A DNA stretch of 64,000 nucleotides from Scatophagus argus (GCF_020382885.2 NC_058508.1:3712055-3776054); one strand, 5' to 3'. Positions 1 to 31,914 are shown, counted from the stretch's first letter. The notes: a model not told the origin generated them from the sequence alone. Translations and numbers: made by a program.

Positions 1-2470
1 ATGATCTACTCTATATTGTGTTACATTTTTAAGGAAGATATTTTTAAGGAAGGCCAGTAGTCCAATATTCATTCATTCGTTCAGTAACATTAATTGCATT
101 TGCAGAGTATATGGTCATGTTTCTAAGACGATATCAGGAGTTTCCATCAGCTGTCAAATACACCTCAATGACTTTGAAAGGACAACCTCAAAATGCTCAC
201 AATGTTCTACACAACATGCAGCAATCTGCTCTTAACCTCTGCTGAAATTTGAATAAAGTGTCATTTTCACTTTCTTTGCAAAATTGACTTCACTGTCAAA
301 TAAAATCTATGATTTTTTAGTTTTTCAAAGAAGTCACGTCCTACCTGTGAGGTCAGGCTGATCACAATCTGATGGAGTTACAGAGTGAAATACATGCAGT
401 TATATTCACTGCAGCCTGAAATGCAGACACAAATCCTCTGAGCTGTTTGCCGTCATAGTTCTCTATCATAATCCCCCATTTGCACTATGCAAAAGCATGA
501 GGGAATGTTATATTTGCATTGTGCCACAAAGAGTGAGGTTGACTCAGATTTTCATCAAGGGAGATTTCAAATAATAACTGAAATTATTTGGTAGATTACA
601 TTATTTCAGTATTAACTCAGTAAATAATGTCAGACCAGGGGAATTCTGTGGCCTGCGGGTTAAGGTGCTGACGATGGAGAGCAACGACTCCAGTTTGTGT
701 CCTTTGTCTTCATGTCGTCCAGTGTGATGTTCTTATGAAGAGGCATAAAATAAAGAAATAATAAAAAGAATATTACATCGTAATGAATCAGTTCAATCAG
801 TTGTTCTTTGAGGTAATTTACAGTGTTTGCTGTGGAGAGACTGACATTTGTAAGCCCAGAAACTAATCTGAATAAAAACACAACATAGAAGTGTAGATTG
901 TCAAGGTCAACGAGCAAGGAGACAACAGCTTATTTCAAATAATTACTGTGATCATTACAAAATAATGGTGTGGAAGATTGTTACTTCAGTGTCTGACTAG
1001 AAAGACAGTCTCTTCTGACAAATGTTCTTGTTGTCCACGAGTTGAGGGATGTGGATTCTCCTGAGTGCAAGTAGATCAGTTATGAAATCAACTGGACTAT
1101 TTTCAAGAATTTTTCTTATTGTTATACAGACCGCAGGAAGACCTACTACACAGGTACAAACAAATTAGAGTTACAAAACAGATGACACCCTGATCTGTTG
1201 TGGCAAAATTATGTCAAGATATGTCGTGCAAACTATTTTTGGCCATTGGCAGCCTTTTTTTAAACTGTGCTCTTTGATTAACCCTATGTTTCACATAAGA
1301 CAGCTTATAGTATCAAGGATATTAACTCCCAGAATACACTGTACAAGCACAGAGGCAGGGTCCACGGCATTTATGTTTGGGATTTAGTGAATGATGTTTA
1401 CAAAAACATTGTGTAGATCATTATTCATTGTACTTATTTATTTACTTTGGAGAATGTTAAACATCTCATTAGCCTAAAGTGCGAGAAGATGCTATGACTC
1501 CTTCAAGGTTGGAAGAAGTCATAATGTTGCCAAAATGTCAACTTAGAGAATAAAGCTTGTGGTGTGTAGCACATATTTATTTTTGCAAATTTATCACATC
1601 ACACCCATAAAATGTTTCAGGGTTATGGACAACATGTTCATCAAAACTTTTTGTTTTTTCTTAGGACCAGCCCCTACTCAGCCTGTGTTCCACACCAAAG
1701 GTATACAAATTTAGGTTTTGCAAATCATCCAAATTAGTAGAGATCCAAATACATACAAATTCCTAAGCCGAGGAAAGCAAAGAGCCGCTCTGCTTTGCCT
1801 TCTGTCCATTTTAGTAGCCAAGCATTTCTTTTTATATCCCATTGCTGTATAACCTGGGTCTCTACATATCCATAACTTTGTGTGAGACTAGCAGAAAGAC
1901 TAGCAGGAGGGATATATGATGAAACTGAGTGAAATGAAAATTGCTGAAGAATGTATTTTAGACTGAACGCCTGGCTTTGAGCAATACATACACTTTTAGA
2001 TCTGACAGCAAATGTCTCTTGTATGCCCCACACATGACATAAACTAAACAGAGACAGACTCTTTGCAGTTGCTCCTCCATTTTCTATTGCTGTTTTTAAA
2101 TCTATGCTGAAGACAATTTTTTAATCACAGGGCTTTTAAACCAACTCATTTTTTTTAAAAAAAAAATTGTATCACTGTCAGATTAAACAGATTACTGCTG
2201 AGGCATGTTTTTATGGTGTGGAACTCGATTTTTCCAATGTTTGCAGTCACATTTTAATTCGGGATTTTGTAGAACTATTTGATTCAGTGATGAGAACAGC
2301 ACACTTCTGCCATATAATTATTGGTCAGATATAACATCTGAACTCTCAATAACTCCAATTTTTTTCTGAAAAAGTTACTTATTTTGTAGTATATCTGATT
2401 TAAAAGCCAGATATTATTTTATTGAAGCAACTGCTCAGCAGCCATGTAGCTAAGCTTTTATTTTGAAAAC
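1..2470. other. Gene-poor left flank
   Basis: I see no convincing long coding region. The sequence is AT-rich with short chance ORFs on both strands. Two tiny exon-like blocks on the + strand (about 1132-1155 and 1665-1701) have acceptor- and donor-like borders and open reading, and are listed as a finding only. Confidence 0.5.
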
Positions 2471-2477
2471 GTCCTTT

Positions 2478-2562
2478 CCGTCGGCTAGAAAAAAAAATTC
2501 TTCCGGTCTGAGTGTGAGAGGCGGAACAAGCGGCCCTGAAGAGGGGAACAAAGGACGATTGA
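2478..2562 (+). promoter_or_regulatory. smarce1: smarce1 promoter and first non-coding exon (approximate)
   Basis: A GC-richer patch follows AT-rich flank and contains an ETS-type CTTCCGG at about 2501. A donor-like GA|GTGAGT follows 2562. The next acceptor (ATCTAG, ending 3116) opens the exon that carries the start codon, so a 5' UTR exon ending at 2562 is the simplest model. The transcription start itself is not visible and the left limit is a guess. Confidence 0.4.
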
Positions 2563-3167
2563 GTGAGTATGTTTATGTTGCTTCTAACATAATTTCTTAA
2601 AAATGTTACTTTAGTTAACATTTTGCAACTTTAATATAAAATCTACTTAAATGTATTTAATTTAGCATTACCACCATTAGCACAAGCTAGCTAACTTAGT
2701 AAGGGTAGCTTTACTCCATGTGCTAAGCGGTAGCGGGAGCTTGTGTTGTCCGTTAGCCTAACTGCAACAGCAAGGTTTATTCAAACATCTCGTAAGCGCT
2801 GCGCACCTCAGAAGTGTCACTTGGTCTGCATAAACGCGTGTTTTGTGCGTTTGCTGTCTTTAGGAAGTAACGCGTTTCGAAATCCATTGATTTATATGTC
2901 GGATTCGGTATTATTTTCGGGAAAATTGTCTCTTTGTGTTAGCAGGTTTGACTAGAAGGCCGGGCCGGGTAGGCTAACGTTAGTTTTTTTTTTTCCTTAA
3001 AGACTCGACAGCTATTGTTGCGTTGATATTTTGCTTACCAGTCGAATTGATTAATCTATGTGATTGTAGTTGAGGTAATTTTGTGGCTGTTTTTTTCTTG
3101 TGTTTTTTTAATCTAGGTTGACCAATATGGAAATGGCTAGCTCTCCATAGACCAGTCTCCAACCACG

Positions 3168-12483
<9,316 letters not shown>

Positions 12484-14209
12484 TGGTCAGTCAGTTAGAT
12501 ACTCAGTGGTAGCTGTAGCTCTCCTTTACTCCTCTAGTGGCTGCAGCAGCGCTTTGATGGAGTAGCAGGTGTGGAGGACGTGGGTCTGGTATAACAGAAG
12601 TGTTGAATGGTTGAGGATGTGCTGGTATGGTCACTAAATAGTTAACATGTCTTTCATACTAGAGCGCTGTAGGGCTCTCATCAGCCAGCCTCATGTAGCT
12701 GGTCCAAACAAGGATTAGGATTTCACTCAAATCTGTGTAAGTTTCCTTTAAATGCCTGCTTTGATGATGTGAGTGAATGGATTGAATTGTCACCAAAGAG
12801 TACAACAGTTAACTCACTTTGTGCTCCGAGCTTCTTTTTTCTTCTTTTCCAATTTTTTTTTTCCCAGTAGATGATAACCACACACACACACTTCAGACAG
12901 GATACTTTACACCACTGGATGCTAGGATGTCATATACTGGTCACATCACTGTTACTGCTGTCTGCCACCATTTACTGTCCAAAATCTAACTCCTCACACA
13001 CCAGCTCGGGTGACAACATTTTGCAAATTATGTTTCTGTTGGTCGTTACTCATTTAAGCTACAGTCCTGCATCACTGTTCATGTTTGAAGCGGTATTGTA
13101 CACAGTGTTCCATAATACTGAACCTGTGTATTTGGGGGGGGGGGGCAGGCACATACATACACACATACACATTCAAGTTCAAAAGCAAACCTCAAATAAA
13201 CTCCCACTATGTACGCTGAGATATTTGAGTTACACATACTTGTATATTGTGCAGTGTTGTTATTAACCTTCAAGTCAGCCTTCTTAGTATGCTTAAATAA
13301 GACCACAGCTGCAAAATAAAGGGGTACATGTCTGAAAGCTGGTGAAGGTGGATCTTGCATGAAAGGGCATCAACCTTGTTGTCCCCAATTTAAAACCTCA
13401 ATTTTGTAGTTTCTCAGTTGTTGTGATTTGCAAAACTACTACTGTTACTACTGCTTTGTGTTTTTTGTTTATTTTTTTAATGTTTTTCCAGAGATCTAGC
13501 TGAACCTTTTTTAGATTAATATAATCAGATTCAGCCTCCGTATTAAAGCTTCACTCTTGAATCAGATGCCATTTCTAACAGGTCTCAGTTTGACTGGGGA
13601 TCATGCAGCTTGTGGAGGCGCACATGACAGACATATTTTAATTATTTGTGCACCCACATTGTGCATGATATGCTGAATACTGATCATAAACGTAATAGAA
13701 TTTGAACTTTTCCTGAAATCTTGGGTAAAAAAAAAAGAGTCCAGGTTGAGGGAAGGTGATGTTTGTAGGAAGTGTAGGACAAGACACATCTTGTGTGCAA
13801 GAAACAAAACCAAAAAAAAAGAAATGGGCATATCTCCAAGGTGCTTTTTAAAATGATGTAGATGATAATATAAAAAGTTGACACGTGTTTGTTCCCCTGT
13901 TTTTATCACATTTATGTAGGCTTATGCGATAGCTACTAATTAGCATATAATCTAAGAGCTTCTCATCAAGTTGGGACTGTTTTTTGTTTTTTAACAACTA
14001 CATTCCTCCTCTGGGTTGCATATTCCTATTGACACCACAAACATGTAAGCAGAGCACAGAAGTGTGCACGCTCCCGTCATCCAAACCTAACCTCAGTCAC
14101 CTGAGCATTTAAAAGACTGTTTTCTTACTTGAACTGGACTGTTTTTAGTAATATGCCTCTGTTTTTGCATCTTTCTTTTGTACTGTCTGAACTTATCTAT
14201 CCAAATAAA
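12484..14209 (+). other. smarce1: smarce1 3' UTR with polyadenylation signal
   Basis: After the TAA at 12481-12483 there is a long AT-rich stretch without coding signal, including a G run at about 13134-13146. It ends at a canonical AATAAA (14204-14209), followed by T-rich sequence. No earlier canonical signal stood out, so this is the likely main 3' end. Confidence 0.6.
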
Positions 14210-14898
14210 GATGATTTCTTTTGACCTGTTTTTGTATTTTTTCCTTCATTTGGCCTTCATATGTCAGTGTCTGCATATTATATGGATATTAGAATACGGT
14301 TCGCCTCTGTAGTCTACAGCATACTTTTTGATTTGGGCCACTGGTGTGAAAAAACTACCTTTACTATACCTAAGTACAGTTTTGAGGTACTTGTATCTAT
14401 GTCCTTTTCATGACACTTTTCATTTGTACTCCACTACATCTTATACTTTTTACTTCACTACATTGATTGGACAGTTTCAGTTATTTGACAAATTAGGATT
14501 TTTACACACAAAAACATACAAAGAATTTATAAACTTTTGTTATAAATTAAATGAGAAAATATGTTTATACAAATACACCTTTAATTATTGGTTGATTAAT
14601 CAATTAGTCAATTTTATTTTTTCATTTCAAGTCATTTTTCATGTAAAAACATTTCATGGTTCCAGCTTTTAAATGTGAACTTTTGCTCACTTTTCTTAAT
14701 TTGAACTTATTTTTTTAAATAACTTTTAAAATTGGACTGTTGGTTGCACAACAGAATTTCAGAATTTTTCTGAACCAAACAATCACTTGATTAATAGAGA
14801 AAATAATCATTAGTTGCAGTCTTTTGCGGAGTAGCGCAACCACTTGGAACAGTAAAATCTTGCTGTTTCATTAATGCAGAAGTCATAATAATCTAGTG

Positions 14899-15010
14899 CA
14901 GGGGTGTCAAACACAGGGGGCCAAAACTCAAAGCTCACCTTAGATCGCGAGCCGATCTAAAGTGAACACTTTGAACACATTTTTAAACATACAGAATAAA
15001 AACAGACAGG
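14899..15010. repeat. hAT/Charlie-like repeat terminus (partial)
   Basis: The CAGGGGTGTCAAAC start resembles the terminus of very common vertebrate hAT/Charlie-type repeats. I could not find a matching inverted end or a target duplication, so the limits are uncertain. Confidence 0.35.
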
Positions 15011-15036
15011 AATATCACTCCAAAATAAATAAATAA

Positions 15037-15038
15037 AT

Positions 15039-15079
<41 letters not shown>

Positions 15080-15080
15080 G
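15037..15080. repeat. CA/TA dinucleotide microsatellite
   Basis: An (AC)n tract passes directly into an (AT)n tract, preceded by a short AAAT repeat. This is an ordinary compound microsatellite. Confidence 0.9.
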
Positions 15081-15539
15081 GTATATATAATAAAATCTGT
15101 CAAAACAAGTTAGAAATACGAACACGCTGCAAAAAAACCTTGAAACCTTTGACTTTTCTCACTTGAATGTTTGTAATAAACTGAAAAGACTTGACAGAAA
15201 AGACATTATTGCTTGAGTAAATGGCACATGATCTCACAGAGGACTTCTTATGGCTCAATTAAAGTAGTTGGAATATAGTTTTATATATTGCTAGTGAACT
15301 ACAATATTTATTATCACCATCAGGCATAGTTTTTATTAACTTTCTTTGTAAAGCGCAGGCCTGGTGTTTGTCACCATATGAGCATGTAGCAGGTGAGGAG
15401 GTTTACCTGTGCCTGACGTATCAATGACATGTTACGGATAAACAGAAATAAGCAGAGGAAGATTAGCAGCCATTCATTTTATTTTCAGAAAAACACCACC
15501 AACACCAGTGTGAAAATGTCATAAACACACCAACATGTG

Positions 15540-16100
15540 TCGGGTGACTGTGCTGAAAGTGATGTTTGGTCGTCTCACGGCTGCTCTCCAGGCCATTCGG
15601 CGTCTCCTCGTTAGCTCACAGATCCGAGGTGCTTGGCTTTGCGTGCACGTAGGAAATGAAAGCAAAAACTCACCCGATCGTTTGTTTTACCGAAGCGATC
15701 ATGTGAACGACTGTGGCAGTTAACGACACAGCACGTCGGCACCATGTTTTAACTTGCTGAAACAAAACAACAGAACACAAGAGCAGCATCACGCATGCAG
15801 CCGGCGTAAACACACTTTTCAATTACCCGCAAAGCCCATAATGCATTGCGGTTTTCCCCACCCCGTTGCATCACCCTTTCGAGTCCGGGGCGACACAGAT
15901 GAGCGTGTAGTGACCGCTTTCCGACAGGAGGGAGCAGTGCGCTAATTGCGCAAGTAGAGACGTTGTTGTTGTGCTGAAAATAATCACAAAAGAGCAAGCT
16001 AGGCCAACAAAATCAACGGCCTCGGTTGTATACGCGGGAATGTTCCCAGGTAGCCAGTTGCGCTGCATTATGGGACCTGTAGTTTGTGTGTTATCAGCGC
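15540..16100. promoter_or_regulatory. CpG-richer patch with two opposed ZNF143-like sites
   Basis: Around 15837-15854 the + strand reads CCCATAATGCATTGCGG. Around 16055-16085 the - strand reads ACTACAGGTCCCATAATGC. Both match the SBS motif bound by ZNF143/THAP11, typical of CpG-island promoters. CpG density is visibly higher than in the flanks. No gene start can be tied to it, and it could also be part of an old repeat. Confidence 0.4.
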
Positions 16101-18310
16101 TTCGTATTGGCGGGCCATTGGTAACAATAATGATAGATCAATATGAATTTGACACGTGATCTAGTGATAGTAGAACAGTGAGAGGGGGCATTTTACTGCA
16201 TTGGTTACTTTTGCTTTTAATACTTCAAGTACATTTTCCTCATTATACTTACAAACCGTAACATTTGTAAGGTTATCAATACAGCAATGTACCACCAGTA
16301 TTTTTACAGTGAGGGATTACTTTTATTAAGGATCTGAATACTTCCTTCATCACCGATCGGGACACGACAAATGCAAAGAGGAGTGGACGATAAGCAGAGT
16401 GCTGTAGACAGTGCACACAGCTCCGTGTGTGGAGAACCAGTGTTCAACATTAAATCATTAGCATATTAGGAAACAGATTAATAACTGCAGACAAAATACG
16501 TAATCTGATCAAGATATTAGAATGATCTGTTGTTAGAACTCAGCTCGTTCCAATGAAATGTTATTTCATCCTGTTGTATTTGTATTTGGTTAGCACCTTA
16601 TTTAACCATGTTGATTTGCTTTTGCATGATATCTTTATCTGTAACACTATCAGCTTCTTCATACTGTCATTTGAAAAGGATTTTTTTTCTTTTTTTTTTT
16701 TTTAATTCGTCCTCCAAACGGTCAGGCTGCAGTTAGGGGACTAAAGCCTCTGCTTAGAGCCTTCCGGCCACCAGGGGGCCCCAAACATGACGTGCAACAC
16801 AGTTCATTCCCAATAGCACTTCTATCCACACCACACACGTTGTGTTTAACAGCTTTTCGGAAAAACAGAACTCACAAACTTTTGCCAGGTAACTTTGAAG
16901 CCCCCGAGGGTCCGAGACTGTGAGATAATTTCCTTTGCTTTATCCAGATTTGATGGTAATAGTTGTGTGTGGAGCCTCACACAAAACATTAAAAAATAAT
17001 AAAAGTAATATTAAGGAAGATGTAGTCTGAAGAAACAAGATGAAGCCTTGGTGTGCTTTGTTGACAGGGTTTTACCTCCTCCTGGTCCTGAGCTGTTAGA
17101 GACAATTTGTAGTTATCACAACAGACCTAGTGATTAAGCCATTTTGTTGGGTGATATATTCTGCCACAAATAATTGTAATGACATTGTAGTCTTAAAACC
17201 ATTTTATGCCTCTGATATGATGATAATATAATAGCATAATAATACACCTTTTGAAAAATGTGAAAAAAAATTACAATATCCTAAATAGTTAAAACTAAAA
17301 TAAATCCACACGATCAGAACAATAAAGAAAATGTGAAAGCGCTCAGGTGCAGTCCTCTAACAGTAGGGAAAACCCTGCTAGTTATTCTGGCATCACGCTG
17401 TCAACAGGCATCATCAAACCAAACAATCTGATTCCTGTTACTTCTAACTTACATCTGATCGGCCTTCCAAGAGCACTACCTGTTCTCATTAGAGCTGCCA
17501 CGAGCAGTCAAATCATTCATGGAGTTGGTTAGCGAACATTAATTGATGATCCACAGACAGTCTGTTGACATGTGACAGTAGGAAAAGCAGGAGTGTAAGT
17601 GGTGACTGAATTCCATTTTGCTGCTGTGTGTTAATCACATCATCTGCATCTTATAGTGACTTGTTGTGCATTATCTTTTTTTTTTTTTTTTTTTTTTGAC
17701 CAAACAGATTTTGTCAGATTTGGTACATTTAGTAGTTAGAGCCAAGATTTCTGTGTGGACAGAATTCACTCACACATGCAGCACCGGGTGTGTAGTTCAT
17801 TTGCATCTTCTTCAACTTCCTGTTAACTCTCTGCACACATGGGAGCTCAGCTTCACACCGCAGCACAGTCCTCCTCTCTTAAACCTTAAGCTTAGAGCTT
17901 ATTTCACGTGCCTTGTATCTTTTCTGGCACTGCCATACACCCCTAACACCTTGTGTTTTTGTTTGCTTTTATTGATCAACTTGATCCTAGAATAGAACAG
18001 AATCCCTTTTTAGTCTTTTAATGCATTATTGTGTCTAATTTGTGCAAATAATCTGACCTCGGCCATTTTCTTCATCTCTTCAGAACACATTTAGAGTTGA
18101 GTATCGTATTTCACGCGTTTGGCTCAGATCTGGACTCATTCGGTGACACCTGGCTGACTCCGTGTGAGCATGAATGGACTCCTGGCCGTCATTCCAGCGA
18201 CACTCCGGACTGACGCGCATGTATCTTCGTCAGCTGCGCCTCTGACGGTGGGTGGAGGAGCTCACCGGAGCGCAGCAGCGCAGCTCACACACAGATTAGT
18301 GTTGGTCACC

Positions 18311-23493
<5,183 letters not shown>

Positions 23494-24438
23494 AGAGGAG
23501 TGTCAAATAAGAGTCTCCTGTCATAGATGCAGGGTCACTTTGCAGGTGTTAAACTCTGTTTGTATCTGTTAGAATAAGGAAATCTAAGCTGAGCTTAAGT
23601 ATAGCATTACTCAGCCTGCATATTTATTTTTAACATAACAAATTAGATTATTTCAGAACAGCTCTGCCTTGAAGAATGAAGGATTATCCACAGGATGGTT
23701 GGTGTTAAGGGTGAAAAAGGAACTGGAGGGTGAAACTGCAAAAATGAACTAGAAAAATAAAATAATTAGTTGGTGATTAGTTAGTGTTGTTGCACTTGCC
23801 AAACTTTCCGTTCTCGCTCAGCACACGATGCAGTTATGTCAATGCTGTCAGGTTTACTTTTGATAATGTTGAATAATTTTTGAAACAATGGGTCCTGATT
23901 TCAGACAGAGGCAGTCATGACCATCAAATTTACCAACATTAAATAAAATTAGATAAGATTTTACCATCTGTAGGTATCAAGCTAAACATGACCATCAACA
24001 TTTGCACCATGAGTTGGTAAAAACGCTGTCTGCAGCTGACTTTTCATCTTTCCAGCTGTGGTAAAAAGGGTTTTTACTATGCACGACCACATACATGATA
24101 TGCTAAAACGCTAAGGCAAAAAGCTAACTTCTTCAACAACTATCCACATAGAAGAACATAAATAAATTATTATGTTGTATTGTGCTTATTAGTATTGTCA
24201 GTGTGAAAAATGAGAAATGTAAGAATCTTCTGTAACTTTAGTTGTGTGTGCCTACATGAAGTTCTATCTTGGGAAACAATGGCTGCTGGAGTTTAAACTT
24301 TCCCAGTCAAAAGATCAAGGACAGAGCTGCTAACGTTAGCTTAAACTCAACAACAGGAACATGCCACACAGTGGACTTACTATGGACATGAACAGAGGTT
24401 TTTGTTATTTTTTATACATATTCTTTTAACAAAATAAA
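23494..24438 (+). other. vwc2-like downstream region and possible 3' UTR
   Basis: AT-rich, non-coding. An AATAAA at 24433-24438 is the first credible polyadenylation signal that stood out after the stop codon at 23491. A second AATAAA at 26018-26023 could serve a longer transcript running through the pogo element. Confidence 0.4.
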
Positions 24439-24499
24439 CTTTGTTGTTCTTTGGCCTTGGAAGCTGGACATTCATGTCCAGTCACTACACAAGCATAGA

Positions 24500-25015
24500 T
24501 ACCGTATTTTCTGGACTATAAGCCGCTACTTTTTTCCCCTGCCTTGAACTCTGCGGCCTAAACAACGATGCAGCTAATCTATAGATTTTTACGGGCTAAC
24601 GGCCCGGTGATGCGATGAGGAAAACGCTAGTCATTTTGGGTGTCATGCACATACCGCCATCATGAAAAACACTCGAAAAAATGCATATGATGCAGCTTTT
24701 AACTTAAAAGCAATCAAACTGGCTGTCCAAGAAGGAAATAGAGCTGCTGCACGTAAGCTTGGCGTAAATGAATCAATGGTGAGACGTTGGAGACGGCAGC
24801 GTGAAGAACTGACGTAATGCAAAAAAACGACAAAAGCTTTCAGAGGTTATAAAAGGAGATGGCCCGAACTTGAAAACGTATGTCATGTTACATGGGGACA
24901 CCTGCGGCTTATAGTCAAGTGCGGCCTATATATGTACAAATATTGATTATTTTTGTTTGTTTTAATTTGGTGGGTTCGGTTTATAGGTGCGTTCTATAGT
25001 CCAGAAAATACGGTA
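24500..25015 (+). mobile_element. Mini pogo/Tc1-mariner element with TA target sites and a residual DNA-binding ORF
   Basis: Perfect 19-bp terminal inverted repeats (CCGTATTTTCTGGACTATA) start at 24502 and end at 25013. Each is bordered by TA, as for Tc1/mariner insertions. The body is 512 bp. An open frame at 24662-24817 encodes 51 aa whose sequence (AFKLKAIKLAV, GNRAAARKLGV, VRRWRRQ) matches the helix-turn-helix (BrkDBD/psq type) at the N-terminus of pogo transposases. The DDE domain is missing, so it is non-autonomous. Confidence 0.85.
24662..24817 (+). CDS. 51-aa pogo-type helix-turn-helix remnant ORF
   Basis: ATG 24662 to TAA 24815-24817, inside the mini-pogo element and ending shortly after the predicted helix-turn-helix. 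It could be a truncation product fixed in the mobilised copy. An intact domain without stops argues for a young element, but expression is unknown. Confidence 0.5.
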   Translation: MKNTRKNAYDAAFNLKAIKLAVQEGNRAAARKLGVNESMVRRWRRQREELT

Positions 25016-26520
25016 ACAATCTTGTTGGCCAGACATGTTAATAGTTGCTTTAAATAAACAGACATATTGGTTTTAATTCGTTCTTTACACTTTTGCTGTG
25101 GTGTTTATAATTTTTTATTTATTTATTTTTTGACAACAAAAAATCATCAAAAACCAAAAAATACCAGAACACCACACTGCAGACTCTTTAAAGAGTAATT
25201 AAATCCCAGAATCAATCAGTAACCCTGCTAAATGCCTATTTAAATTGATTTTCAACAGAAAGTGGTTAAGGGGTTTAGTCATCCTATAAATGCTGAGTAT
25301 TCTTCTGGAGCCTCTCACACACTGCATTCAGCTCAGTGACAAATTGAGAAGGGCAGTTTTTTTGACCACCTTTGTACAAATATTCACTCAATACTGTAAA
25401 GGGACAGTTTCAGTACATTTCTTACACACATGGGCAAAATCTACAATCTACCTACCTAATCACTTGATACTTCTTTACCCCATAAAGCTTTGGGGAATAT
25501 GGATGGAGTCAAAGAGTGCCAGGTTATGTGATGTGAATGGAAAGGTGATATACAGTAAGGGGCAGAGGGGAAACAGGGGTTGGGGGCAGGTGGCAGCCTG
25601 GTTTCACTTCACAGACCTTCTAGTTCCTGTCTGTGAGCAGAGGAAGGCCAGACAGTGATGTGATTGACTGTATCAGCGGAAAAACAGAAGAGTCATACAT
25701 TACCTGCACTTACACAATATGCAGTACATATGTAATATTAACAATACACTTTGGCCGAATTCATGCTGACAAATATGGTATAATGGGGCTTTTTTGTGAC
25801 CAGGGTTCCAGCAGTGAGGCCAAAGAGTCAAAGTGAAATGCTCTACTGGATGGTATTTAACAGTACTCAGGTTAATAACCCTTAACATATGTGGGTTGTC
25901 TTATTGTTATTCAAGTGTTTTCCTGACACCCTCATTTTTAAATGTGTGCTGTGTTGTTATCTTATCTGTAACAATGTTCTACTGCTACTGTGAGTATTAT
26001 GAAAAATAATGTTGTGAAATAAAGCTTTCACAGATGATCACACCACACAGGTTTCAATACGCCCTCTAATGGTAGATCTGAGGACATGCATCAACAGGAT
26101 GCAACAAAGCCCTGGTTCAAAGAAGGCTTTTGGAGTTTGGCCTATTCAAACAGGAAAACTGGACCAGCTCTAGAAGATACACTTTAATGACTGTTAAAAG
26201 GGGTCATGTTCATTTTTCACTTGGCCTGGAACCAATATATACAACTGCAAAACTGTGCTGAAATCAACCTTTAACAAATACCGAAACATCTAAACTTTGA
26301 AGTGAAACAATTAAAGGAATACTTTTACATTCCAAAACCAAACAAGATGATCATCTTGCAAATGGTATTTTATCAAATATCAATTACTTAGGGGAATTAT
26401 AATCATAAATGCTGCCAAAATAGTATCAGATAAATGCAAAATATCAGCAGTTCATATTTTAACATTGAACTACATTCCCTGTGAAATGTCATCTACATAC
26501 GTGGAAATTAAACGCCAAGA
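25016..26520. other. Spacer between vwc2-like gene and rpl23 (converging ends)
   Basis: No gene seen. It contains an AATAAA at 26018 on the + strand and AT-rich sequence. The + strand vwc2-like gene and the - strand rpl23 gene point at each other across this interval. Confidence 0.5.
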
Positions 26521-26576
26521 CATGAGGCTTGATTACCAACAATTTTTATTGAAAACAAAGAGGTGCAGGGTCCAGC

Positions 26577-30889
<4,313 letters not shown>

Positions 30890-30930
30890 TGCTGCAGTAG
30901 GGAAAGAGGAAGGTGGAGAAAGGAATTGTG
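30890..30930 (-). promoter_or_regulatory. rpl23: rpl23 5' UTR with 5'TOP-like pyrimidine start
   Basis: Reading the - strand just upstream of the ATG, the leader is pyrimidine-rich (CCTTTCTCC at 30923-30915, then CCTTCCTCTTTCCC). This fits the 5' terminal oligopyrimidine tract of translation-regulated ribosomal protein mRNAs. The start site is inferred, probably near 30923. Confidence 0.55.
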
Positions 30931-31780
30931 GGATATAAAGTTGAACAGAACTTCATCCGGGTCACGGCGTGGAGCAACACTGCATTCAGGGCCTGTCGGA
31001 AGACTTGAAATTCCGCTTTAGCGTTTACCGTACTTATCTGTCGCAGCTTTTATTATTATTATTATTATTTTATTTTTTTTTTTTTAATGATAATTTTTTT
31101 TATGTTGCTCACTCATACTCGTAAATTTCTTAATGGTATATTTTACTTTTTACATTACTTGTTAACGAAAACAAAAACAATTACACAATGTATCAATTCA
31201 ATAGAAATAAAATAAAACCTGTTAAAATGATCAGAGCTCTTTTAATTTTTCATGCGTGGACATCACCCTGGGGTTTCTTGTTAATGATATATTTTTCTAA
31301 ATAAAGTTGAGAAAGATGAAGGAGAAATGATCACATTAAGGACTGCTGCTTGTCAAGCTGAGGAAGAAAACTTCAAGTCTCAAATTTGCAGTCATCACAG
31401 TTTAAAAAAACTAAACAAAACAAATCAAAAAAAAATTGAACATGTCTTACCGGTTAATTGGACTTTCTAAAATCATTAGAATGTTGATTACAACAGACTA
31501 ATGTCAATAATAGGCTTGGGTTTAATAAATCAGTCATATATTACAAGCGTTGACTGTATATAAAGATAGAGGACAAAATAGCTCTAAAGAGTGAAGTCAA
31601 AACACCTCGGTCGCCCTCTGGTGGTTTGCTCTAGAACAGGTTCTAAACCCCTCACGTCCACGTTTTTTTGGTCCATGTCCCATCTGCAAGCATGGAGGAG
31701 GAGATAGTTATGACTTATTAGATGTTTTGGCTTCACTTCATTCTCATGTCATCCACCTTTATTTTACAGCTAATGATTTG
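30931..31780. other. Spacer upstream of rpl23
   Basis: No gene seen. It holds a TTA/T-rich tract near 31043-31100. From about 31550 to 31760 there is a degraded copy of a teleost short repeat with a CTCF-like core (CCACCAGAGGGC on the - strand, about 31613), also found at 40200-40450 and 52300-52530. Confidence 0.5.
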
Positions 31781-31914
31781 CACTCACAGCTGTAAAGCCA
31801 GCATGTTATTATTGAGAAATTTTGGCTGCACCTTCTCTGCCAATTTTGTGTGACTAGCTTGCTAACTTTAGCAATATATCCTTCATAATCACACTAGATA
31901 CAAATTAATTGAAT

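Larger units (their letters stand above)
14226..18310. other. smarce1 to vwc2-like intergenic spacer
   Basis: No protein-coding gene recognised. It contains a hAT-like repeat end near 14899, a CA/TA microsatellite near 15038-15079, a CpG-richer patch with ZNF143-like motifs (15540-16100), a CTCF-like core near 16768-16780, and a T22 run near 17676-17698. The rest is AT-rich and featureless to me. Confidence 0.6.

Noticed and set aside
15535..15723. 62-aa frame in the CpG-rich patch
   Set aside because: No domain or splice support; CpG-rich DNA readily stays open by chance.
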